12,655 bases of DNA, taken from NCBI GenBank assembly GCA_046760105.1, contig JBHIDJ010000090.1, positions 1 to 12,655 on the forward strand, in the 5' to 3' direction. Under the pieces are notes generated by a model that was given only the letters and a program-made list of their open reading frames with translations, was not told the origin of the DNA and ran no database searches. The translations under genes were made by a program, and so were the position numbers. This document shows, one piece after another, positions 6,553-12,655 of this stretch. Within the stretch, counting starts at the first letter, position 1. Every line of letters begins with the position of its first letter. The stretch comes from JBHIDJ01 sp046760105. GTDB taxonomy: Bacteria > Pseudomonadota > Gammaproteobacteria > Acidiferrobacterales > SPGG2.

Positions 6553-8536
6553 CAGCACGCTTCGTCCCGGTGCTGTCTTGGGGTTCTATCCGGAACGGCA
6601 GGAACCCGGCATCAACTGGCTCGAGCGCACGGGTTCACAATTGAGCGGTCTGTTCGCGCGGCGGGCGCGAGCGAATAGCGCTCGGTTACAACGCATCGCT
6701 GAGCGAGTGGGAAAACACAGTAATGTCATGAGCCGCTTGTGTGACGCCGAGGTTAAGGAGATGGTGTACACCCTACGCCAACGTCTGCTAACCGAGGGGT
6801 TGGTTGAGAAACCGGTTACGCAATGTTTCGCGCTCGTGCGTGAGATGGCGGGGCGTACCCTGAGTATGCGCCATTTCGATACCCAGCTCATGGGCGGGTG
6901 GGTGATCCTAAACGGTATGTTGGCTGAGATGGAGACCGGCGAAGGAAAGACGCTCACGGCCACACTTCCGGCCTGTACGGCCGCACTCGCTGGCATCCCC
7001 GTGCACATCATCACCGTAAACGATTATCTGGCCGCACGCGACACCGCACTCATGCGCCCACTCTATGAAGCCCTGGGCCTCACTGTGGGGACTGTAACGG
7101 CGGGTATGGGACCCGAGGCACGCCGCGCCGCGTACGCGTGTGATGTCACCTATTGTACGAACAAAGAGATCGCGTTCGATTATTTAAGAGATCGCATCAC
7201 GCTTGGAAATAACGCGGGCCGCCTGCAACTCGAGCTCGAACGCCTGCATGACAAGCACGCACGCATCAACCGACTGGTGATGCGTGGGCTCTGTTTTGCC
7301 ATAGTCGATGAGGCGGACAGTGTGTTGATCGACGAGGCGCGCACGCCGCTGATTATCTCCCGACCGGGCGACACCAAGGACCAAACCCAGACTTACAGTG
7401 AGGCGCTGGGTCTGGCACGGCAGCTCAAGCCCGGTTTGCATTTCCACGTCCGTGAGCGCGAACGTGAAGTAGAGATAACAGAGCAGGGCCGCACTCGGCT
7501 GGCCGAGTTAGCATCCGCTCACGGCGGCATCTGGTCAGGCTCACGACGACGGAAAGAGCTCGTGCAACAGGCGCTTGTCGCACAACACCTCTTCGTCCGC
7601 GACCGGCACTATTTAGTGCGCGACGACAGCGTGCAGATCATAGACGAGAATACAGGCCGCGTGATGCCGGGTCGTTCTTGGGAGCGCGGACTCCACCAAA
7701 TGATCGAAACGAAGGAAGGCTGTGGTGTTACCGCGCAGCATGAAACCGTCGCGCGATTGAGCTATCAGCGATTCTTCCGCCGCTATCTGCGGCTTTCCGG
7801 CATGACGGGAACGGCGCGCGAGGTGGCGGGCGAATTACGTTCGGTGTATCGACTGAACGTCGTGACGCTACCCACCCACCGTCCCCCACGTCGGATCTTA
7901 ACAGGTGATCGAATCTATCGAACCGCGGCCGCTAAATGGTCGGCAATTGTCGAACGCATCCGCGAACTTCATCACCGAGGTCGACCCGTGTTGGTAGGCA
8001 CGCGCTCGGTCGCGGATTCGGAGTATCTAAGCCGCCTGTTGACGCGCGCCTCGTTGCCGCACCAGGTGTTGAACGCGGGCCAGGATAAGCAAGAAGCAGA
8101 GATTATTGCACGCGCCGGCGAGGCGGACTGCATCACGGTGGCGACCAACATGGCAGGGCGCGGCACCGACATTCGGTTAGCGCCGGGCGTAGAAGAACAC
8201 GGCGGCCTGCATGTGATCGCGGCCGAGTGTAACGAGGCGCATCGCATCGATCGCCAGCTTTTTGGGCGCTGTGGCCGACAAGGTGACCGCGGCAGCTACG
8301 AGTCTATACTCTCTTTTGAGGACGATCTTCCGACCCGCTACTGCCCCGGTAGTTTGCGTTCATTGGCGGCTAGTATTGGCGACCGGCAGCGGGGTACTCC
8401 CCCCTGGATCGGGAGCAGCCTGATGTGGATCGCACAACGCGCCGCGGAATGGCGTCACCGTCGCGACCGTCGCCATGTTCTGAAGATGGATGAACAACTG
8501 AATGACATGCTCGCGTTCAGCGGGCGTTTGGAATAA
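6545..8536 (+). CDS. SecA-like ATPase lacking the C-terminal wing, two-helix finger and zinc tail
   Basis: SecA is the ATPase motor that pushes unfolded proteins through a membrane channel. This 663-residue paralogue keeps NBD1 with Walker A GEGKT (132-136) and DEAD (255-258), the preprotein cross-linking region (DENTGRVMPGRSW at 367-379), SGMTGTA (418-424), and NBD2 with NMAGRGTDI (535-543) and GRCGRQGD (574-581; usual form GRSGRQGD). After about residue 625 the sequence still resembles the first long scaffold helix (AQRAAEW ending MDEQLNDML) but stops there. Housekeeping SecA has about 850-900 residues, so the rest of the helical scaffold, the wing domain, the two-helix finger and the zinc-binding tail are absent. 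The ending is a clean stop followed 17 nt later by the next gene, so it looks designed rather than broken. The ATG overlaps the upstream stop. It is not the housekeeping secA. Confidence 0.93.
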   Translation: MSSSTLRPGAVLGFYPERQEPGINWLERTGSQLSGLFARRARANSARLQRIAERVGKHSNVMSRLCDAEVKEMVYTLRQRLLTEGLVEKPVTQCFALVREMAGRTLSMRHFDTQLMGGWVILNGMLAEMETGEGKTLTATLPACTAALAGIPVHIITVNDYLAARDTALMRPLYEALGLTVGTVTAGMGPEARRAAYACDVTYCTNKEIAFDYLRDRITLGNNAGRLQLELERLHDKHARINRLVMRGLCFAIVDEADSVLIDEARTPLIISRPGDTKDQTQTYSEALGLARQLKPGLHFHVREREREVEITEQGRTRLAELASAHGGIWSGSRRRKELVQQALVAQHLFVRDRHYLVRDDSVQIIDENTGRVMPGRSWERGLHQMIETKEGCGVTAQHETVARLSYQRFFRRYLRLSGMTGTAREVAGELRSVYRLNVVTLPTHRPPRRILTGDRIYRTAAAKWSAIVERIRELHHRGRPVLVGTRSVADSEYLSRLLTRASLPHQVLNAGQDKQEAEIIARAGEADCITVATNMAGRGTDIRLAPGVEEHGGLHVIAAECNEAHRIDRQLFGRCGRQGDRGSYESILSFEDDLPTRYCPGSLRSLAASIGDRQRGTPPWIGSSLMWIAQRAAEWRHRRDRRHVLKMDEQLNDMLAFSGRLE

Positions 8537-8553
8537 GGAAATAGGTAAGCTTG

Positions 8554-9387
8554 ATGCAAATCTACACTTTCATATACAGACTGCTAATGTCGGTCGGCAT
8601 GGCCGTATTGGCGACGCAGGCGGTAGCGGTTGAGTTACCAGAACTTGATTGTCTGGTAGAGCCCCACATGGTGGTCGAGGTCAGCAGCCCCGTCGGCGGC
8701 GTGATCCAGACGATCCACGTCGACCGCAGCGATGTCGTGCAGGAAGGCCAGACGCTGGCGGAACTGGAATCAGCCGTGGAACAAGCAAGCGTGGAGCTGG
8801 CACGCGCGCGGGCGGCGATGGATGATGAGGTCAAATCAAGTGCCACGAATTTCGCATTCAATAAACGGAAGTACAAGCGCATCAAGCAGCTGTACGGGAA
8901 AAAAGCGGTACCGTTTCACCAGAAGGACGAAGCCCGGACCGATCTAAAATTGGCACAGCTGAAGGTACGCCAGGCCAAGCGAAACAAAAAGGTTGCCGAG
9001 CTCGAGCTCAAGCGGGCCGAGGAGATCTTAAAACGGCGTACGGTAAAGAGCCCGATTGCAGGCGTAGTGGTTGCGCGCTGGAAGTCTCCCGGTGAATTTG
9101 TGGAAGAAGAGCCAATCGTAAAGTTGGCACAAATCGATCCGTTGCGGGTTGAGGTAGTCGCACCCGCATCGCTGTTCGGCTCCATCAAGCCGGGAATGCG
9201 CGCCGAGATAAAACCAGAAGTCCAACAAGACGATAGCTATATCGGCACGGTATCGGTCGTGGACCGCATCGTCGATGCCGCGAGCGGTACATTTGGTGTG
9301 CGCCTGGAACTGCCCAATCCCGATCATCGTTTGCCCGGAGGCCTGAAGTGCCGGGTTCGTTTCCTGGTCGACGTGGCCTCCCCATAG
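8554..9387 (+). CDS. Periplasmic HlyD/RND-type adaptor subunit with signal peptide
   Basis: This 277-residue adaptor is predicted to be soluble in the periplasm. Residues 1-25 form a Sec signal peptide with likely cleavage after TQAVA. Residues about 38-73 (VEVSSPVGGVIQTIHV) and 163-195 (TVKSPIAGVVVARW, PGEFV) make the barrel-sandwich. Residues 74-162 are a charged coiled-coil hairpin, the part that usually meets a TolC-like outer-membrane channel. Residues 196-272 form the beta-barrel (LFGSIKPGMRAEI). The ATG at 8554 is preferred because TAGG at 8542-8545 sits 8 nt before it; TTG at 8551 would add one residue. The gene lies 17 nt after the SecA-like gene and appears to close the operon. It is the third HlyD module here but the only one without a membrane anchor. 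An RND or ABC partner is not encoded nearby. Confidence 0.9.
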   Translation: MQIYTFIYRLLMSVGMAVLATQAVAVELPELDCLVEPHMVVEVSSPVGGVIQTIHVDRSDVVQEGQTLAELESAVEQASVELARARAAMDDEVKSSATNFAFNKRKYKRIKQLYGKKAVPFHQKDEARTDLKLAQLKVRQAKRNKKVAELELKRAEEILKRRTVKSPIAGVVVARWKSPGEFVEEEPIVKLAQIDPLRVEVVAPASLFGSIKPGMRAEIKPEVQQDDSYIGTVSVVDRIVDAASGTFGVRLELPNPDHRLPGGLKCRVRFLVDVASP

Positions 9388-9657
9388 CGGACGACGGTGG
9401 GTGCCCCGCGCGCACCCGGTTTGCCTAGCAACAGCCGCGAAAATCGTCCTCATTCGAGAGCACGCAATGCGGTCAATGCGCCACACCTGCCGATGAACAA
9501 GACGCTGGCCGCCAGCCAGCCTGCTGGACGTTATTCGTCCCCCATAGCCGCTACTCCTCAACCGCCAGCCGGCCCTCTTGCCGTTGTGCGTCACACGCCA
9601 TAGCCGCACCCTAGCCGTACCCGTACTTTGTTGTAACACGGGGTCGGTGAAGTCTTT
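9388..9657. other. Gene-free stretch before the giant-protein promoter
   Basis: Apart from the hairpin at 9399-9417 and a repeated 10-mer CCATAGCCGC (9542-9551 and 9598-9607), I see nothing here. The open frame at 9397-9603 has low-complexity, domain-free content and no ribosome site, and is not called. Confidence 0.55.
9399..9417 (+). terminator. GC-rich hairpin after the operon, possible terminator
   Basis: GGGTGC (9399-9404), a 7-nt loop and GCACCC (9412-9417) form a strong stem 11 nt after the last operon stop. There is no following T-tract, so it is a terminator candidate by position and stem strength only. It would separate the operon from the giant-protein gene. Confidence 0.4.
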
Positions 9658-9674
9658 GAATTCAATGACTTACC
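9658..9674 (+). promoter_or_regulatory. Candidate shared upstream element, giant-protein copy; overlaps TTGAATTCAA palindrome
   Basis: ATTCAATG (9660-9667) and its flanks match 13 of 17 positions at 2469-2485, upstream of the operon promoter. It overlaps the perfect palindrome TTGAATTCAA (9656-9665) and ends 10 nt before the promoter GG. A common regulator site is possible, but two copies do not establish it. Confidence 0.3.
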
Positions 9675-9676
9675 GC

Positions 9677-9692
9677 TGGCACGATAACTGCT
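9677..9692 (+). promoter_or_regulatory. Sigma-54 (RpoN) type -24/-12 promoter of the giant LEPR-XLL protein gene
   Basis: TGGCACGATAACTGCT matches TGGCACG-N4-TTGCT at 11 of 12 informative positions. GG (9678-9679) and GC (9690-9691) have the required 10-nt spacing. The transcript would begin near 9703, leaving a leader of about 100 nt to the ATG at 9801, nearly the same layout as the operon promoter at 2499-2514. Confidence 0.78.
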
Positions 9693-9739
9693 ACGCTACC
9701 TAAGCACGCCACAAACAAGGCCAACAAGCCCCGGTCCAG

Positions 9740-9752
9740 GATGGGCCCCATC
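9740..9752 (+). other. Dyad GATGGG-C-CCCATC in the giant-protein leader
   Basis: GATGGG (9740-9745), one central C, and CCCATC (9747-9752) form a perfect inverted repeat. A single-base centre is too tight for a simple RNA hairpin, so a protein-binding dyad is at least as likely, unless the inner pairs open. It overlaps an in-frame ATG at 9741. Confidence 0.3.
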
Positions 9753-9800
9753 ATGCGGTGCGATGTGGGAGCGAGCGTTATTTGTCAGCCTGGGGGGCGA

Positions 9801-12655
9801 ATGAACAAGGGTTCAAGACCCAGTAAAAGTCGGCTAGTTTTCGAACAGCTGGAGCCGCGAGTGCTTTTCTCGGCGGATCCGCTGTTGGCTTCCCTCGATG
9901 GTCACGTGCTGCAAGCGGATGTCGAAGAACAAACCGTACTGAGCACTGACCTTTCTCCGGCTACCGATACGCCGAGTGCCGACGTTGGTGCGGACATACG
10001 CCGCGAACTGGTATTCGTCGATTCCACGGTTCCCGATTATCAGCAGCTGGTAGACGACCTGCTAGCTACTGGCGATGACGGTCGTCAGTTCGAGGTCGTG
10101 GTGCTCGATAGCGATCGCGATGGGGTCGAGCAGATGGCCGAGACCCTGGCCGGGGGGAACAGCATCGATGCGATTCACATTGTCTCGCATGGCAACCAGG
10201 CCGAGTTGTTCCTCGGTACTGCCCAGCTCACGCTCGATTCCATGACTGGCGAGTATGCGGATGAGCTCGCGGCGATTGGTCAGTCCCTCACTGACAGTGC
10301 CGATCTCCTGATTTATGGCTGCAACTTCGGCCAAGGCGATCTCGGCCAAGAAGCGGCTGCCCGGCTGGCGCAAATCACAGGCGCCGATGTGGCCACAAGT
10401 ATCGACGACACCGGAAGCGCACGGTACGGCGGCGACTGGAACCTCGAACGTGCCACCGGCGCCATCGAGACCGAGGTCGCCTTCAGCCAGTCTCTGCAAC
10501 AGAACTGGGAGCACTTGCTGAACGTCACGATCGATTCGACCAGCGTGGGCACGACCCCACAGTTTACGGGCAGTGACACGGTGTCGCACACGACATCGGG
10601 AACCGAGCGCTTGATGCTGGTTGGCATCTCCTTCGGGGTGGATCAGCTCGATACCGTCAGTGCCGTGACCTACAACGGCACTGCCCTCACGCTTGTCGGC
10701 GTGCAAGAGAGCACCGACAACGCGAAGTCACGCGTGGAGATCTGGTCCCTCGTGGCACCCGATACGGGCACCCATAACGTCGATGTGACCTATAGCGGAA
10801 CCAACCACGAGGGCGCCACCATAGGCGTGATGACCTTCAACGGCGTAGATCAAACGACGCCGTTGGGAACCTTTGCCGGTGCGGCGTCCGAGTCGTCGAA
10901 CCCCTCGGCCACCGTTTCGTCCGCCACCGGCGAGCTGGTGTTCGGCGTCGTGGCGTTCAGTGATAGTAACGACTGGGACCTGGTGCAAGGCGCCGGACAG
11001 ACCGAGCATTGGGACCTCTTCGTGGACCAGACCAACGGCGCCGGTACAACGGAAGCTGGTGCCGCTTCCGTCGTGACTTCATGGACGGTTGGAGACACTA
11101 AGAAATGGGCAGCCGGTGGCGTATCCATCAAGCCAAGTACCGCGCTGGTCGTCGACACGACCAACGATGTCACCGACGGCGACACTTCATCGATCACTGC
11201 GCTGCTGGCCGACAAAGGAGCCGACGGGTTCATCTCGTTACGCGAAGCAATCATCGCTGTTAATGCCGGGGCTGGCGGAGACACTATTGTTCTCCCGCCG
11301 GGAACATACACCTTATCGATCACCGGCAGCGGCGAAGACGCTGCCGCGACGGGTGACCTCGACATCCTGAAGGATGTCACCATTACCGGTGAAGATGCCG
11401 CAACCACCGTCATCGACGCAGCGGGGATTGATGGCGTGCTCGATGTGCAGGCCGGAATCACGACAATTTCAGGAGTGTCGATTACGGGGGGAAGTAAACT
11501 CCTTGGTGCAGGCATCGACACTCAGAGTGCAGCGACGTTGAATCTCACCGACGTCGAGATTCGCGACAATAATTCTACGGACGACGGCGGTGCGATCTAC
11601 ATGCTGGGCGCGTCCAACCTTGACCGGGTGACCTTCGCCAACAATACGGCCAGCAACGACGGCGGAGCAATCTACTTCCGTGGGGCCGGGCCGGCGGTGT
11701 TGACCAATGTCACCTTCAGCGGCAATTCGGCCACCCGTGGAGGTGCTGTCTACAACTTCCAGACGGATGTCACGTTGATCAACAATACGATTGTGTTGAA
11801 TTCAAGCGGCATCGACGGGCAGGGCGGCGGTGCCGTCACGAAGATCCAGAACTCGATTCTCGATAACATTGGCGCAAATTCGGTAGTCACGTTGACGTCG
11901 CTGGGCTCCAACATCGATAGCGACGGAACGGCCAACGGTCTCGTTGATGGAGTGAACAACGATCAGGTTGGTACCGCCGGTACACCCATTGATCCGCTGC
12001 TCGGACCTCTGCAGGACAACGGCGGTATGACTAAGACGCACGCGCTGCTGGCGGGCAGTCCGGCGATCAACGCTGGCACGGCAGCAGGTGCACCAGCGAC
12101 TGACCAGCGTGGCATCTTGCGCGATGCGGCACCGGATATCGGAGCGTTCGAGTCGACTTCCAGCAACACGCCGCCGACGCTGGACCTGGATGCCGATGAC
12201 AGCGGCGGTGCCGGGGGTGCGGACTTTGTCGCCACCTTCACCGAAGGCGGCGGGGCGGTCGGGATAGCGGATGCCGATGCAAGCCTGAGTGACGTTGACA
12301 GCGCCAACCTGATATCGCTGACCGTCACCATCACGAACCTCTTGGATGGGGCGTCGGAGGCGCTGGCGGCCGACGTCAGTGGCACCGGCATCACGGCGAG
12401 CTACAACAGCGTCACCGGGGTACTGACGCTCTCGGGCGCGGACACGGTGGTGAACTACCAGCAGGTGCTGCGCACGGTTACTTACGATAACAGCTCGGCA
12501 ACCCCCAACATGACGGCCCGGTTCGTTACGTTTGTCGCCAATGACGGCACCGATCCGTCAAATGTCGGCACCACGACGGTGACGGTGAATGCTGTCAACG
12601 ATGCACCGGTCATCACCTCCGATGGCGGTGCGGCCACGGCCGCGGTCAGCGTCGC
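9801..12655 (+). CDS. Giant LEPR-XLL / DUF4347 secreted repeat protein, N-terminal part (3' end outside window)
   Basis: The frame stays open for 951 codons to the window edge. The basic N-terminus leads into FEQLEPRVLFSADP (14-27), the LEPR-XLL motif found at the start of very large secreted proteins; no hydrophobic signal peptide is present. Residues about 69-235 are a DUF4347 domain (ELVFVDS, HIVSHG at 126-131, YGCN with C174, GGDWNLE). Residues about 242-447 look like an all-beta domain of unassigned family. Residues about 449-784 are a beta-helix/choice-of-anchor-Q region: LREAI (480-484), GGA[IV]Y rungs at 596, 621 and 647 (25-26 residue spacing), SPAIN and DIGAFE. From about 787 a cadherin-like repeat begins, closing with NDAPV (933-937). 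Such proteins usually act as adhesins. The ATG at 9801 follows a G-rich stretch; in-frame ATGs at 9741 and 9753 are alternatives. A sigma-54 promoter lies upstream. Confidence 0.88.
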   Translation, partial: MNKGSRPSKSRLVFEQLEPRVLFSADPLLASLDGHVLQADVEEQTVLSTDLSPATDTPSADVGADIRRELVFVDSTVPDYQQLVDDLLATGDDGRQFEVVVLDSDRDGVEQMAETLAGGNSIDAIHIVSHGNQAELFLGTAQLTLDSMTGEYADELAAIGQSLTDSADLLIYGCNFGQGDLGQEAAARLAQITGADVATSIDDTGSARYGGDWNLERATGAIETEVAFSQSLQQNWEHLLNVTIDSTSVGTTPQFTGSDTVSHTTSGTERLMLVGISFGVDQLDTVSAVTYNGTALTLVGVQESTDNAKSRVEIWSLVAPDTGTHNVDVTYSGTNHEGATIGVMTFNGVDQTTPLGTFAGAASESSNPSATVSSATGELVFGVVAFSDSNDWDLVQGAGQTEHWDLFVDQTNGAGTTEAGAASVVTSWTVGDTKKWAAGGVSIKPSTALVVDTTNDVTDGDTSSITALLADKGADGFISLREAIIAVNAGAGGDTIVLPPGTYTLSITGSGEDAAATGDLDILKDVTITGEDAATTVIDAAGIDGVLDVQAGITTISGVSITGGSKLLGAGIDTQSAATLNLTDVEIRDNNSTDDGGAIYMLGASNLDRVTFANNTASNDGGAIYFRGAGPAVLTNVTFSGNSATRGGAVYNFQTDVTLINNTIVLNSSGIDGQGGGAVTKIQNSILDNIGANSVVTLTSLGSNIDSDGTANGLVDGVNNDQVGTAGTPIDPLLGPLQDNGGMTKTHALLAGSPAINAGTAAGAPATDQRGILRDAAPDIGAFESTSSNTPPTLDLDADDSGGAGGADFVATFTEGGGAVGIADADASLSDVDSANLISLTVTITNLLDGASEALAADVSGTGITASYNSVTGVLTLSGADTVVNYQQVLRTVTYDNSSATPNMTARFVTFVANDGTDPSNVGTTTVTVNAVNDAPVITSDGGAATAAVSV

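Noticed and set aside
6545..8536. Housekeeping secA, or a broken secA pseudogene
   Set aside because: Too short and in the wrong context for housekeeping secA. All motor motifs are intact, there is no frameshift and it is tightly coupled to both neighbours, so it is not called a pseudogene.
2627..9387. Operon considered as a classical type I secretion system
   Set aside because: No ABC transporter with Walker/signature motifs of that class and no TolC-type protein are encoded; the only ATPase is SecA-like.
9397..9603. 68-codon open frame after the last adaptor gene
   Set aside because: Pro/Ala/Arg-rich, no recognisable motif, no ribosome site; overlaps the post-operon hairpin.
10062..10706. 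214-codon minus-strand open frame opposite the giant-protein gene
   Set aside because: It is antisense to the DUF4347 domain, whose motifs are clear on the + strand. The same holds for the long minus frame at 10850-11521.
11583..11760. DGGA-rich stretch considered as RTX calcium-binding repeats
   Set aside because: The repeat unit is 25-26 residues with GGA[IV]Y, which fits beta-helix rungs, not the 9-residue RTX nonapeptide.
1..12655. CRISPR arrays, tRNA or rRNA genes
   Set aside because: No regularly spaced direct repeats and no recognisable RNA gene were seen on either strand.

Overview
The window looks like chromosome of a Gram-negative proteobacterium, probably gammaproteobacterial. 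This is inferred from periplasmic HlyD-type adaptors, HD-GYP and GGDEF/EAL signalling proteins, and -24/-12 (sigma-54) promoters. No taxonomic marker gene is present. All supported genes lie on the + strand.

Region 1 (1-1912) is cyclic-di-GMP turnover. It holds the C-terminal end of an HD-GYP phosphodiesterase, cut by the window edge, then a GGDEF-EAL protein with no sensor domain. In that protein the GGDEF motif is degenerate (GDDEF) and the EAL site is intact, so both genes point to c-di-GMP breakdown.

Region 2 (1913-2626) has no supportable gene. It contains short palindromes and repeats and ends in a good sigma-54 promoter at 2499-2514.

Region 3 (2627-9387) is a tight four-gene operon: (a) a tandem-GAF protein joined through one membrane helix to a HlyD adaptor; (b) a PqqD-like domain, M50/site-2-protease membrane core and HlyD adaptor fused in one protein; (c) a short SecA-like ATPase that keeps the motor domains but stops just inside the helical scaffold; (d) a small periplasmic HlyD-type adaptor with a signal peptide. 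No ABC transporter, SecY or TolC is present.

Region 4 (9388-12655) is a leader with a second, even better sigma-54 promoter (9677-9692), then the first 951 codons of a giant secreted protein. That protein has an N-terminal LEPR-XLL motif, a DUF4347 domain, a beta-sandwich-like region, a parallel beta-helix/choice-of-anchor-Q region and the start of cadherin-like repeats. It runs off the window.

Interpretation (inference): the operon encodes a dedicated export machine for the giant LEPR-XLL protein. The SecA-like ATPase would drive it, the PqqD-like domain could recognise the substrate N-terminus, and three HlyD modules would span the periplasm. The operon and its putative substrate share nearly matching sigma-54 promoters, each about 100 nt ahead of its start codon, which suggests co-regulation. 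The neighbouring c-di-GMP enzymes fit an adhesin or biofilm role but are not proven partners.
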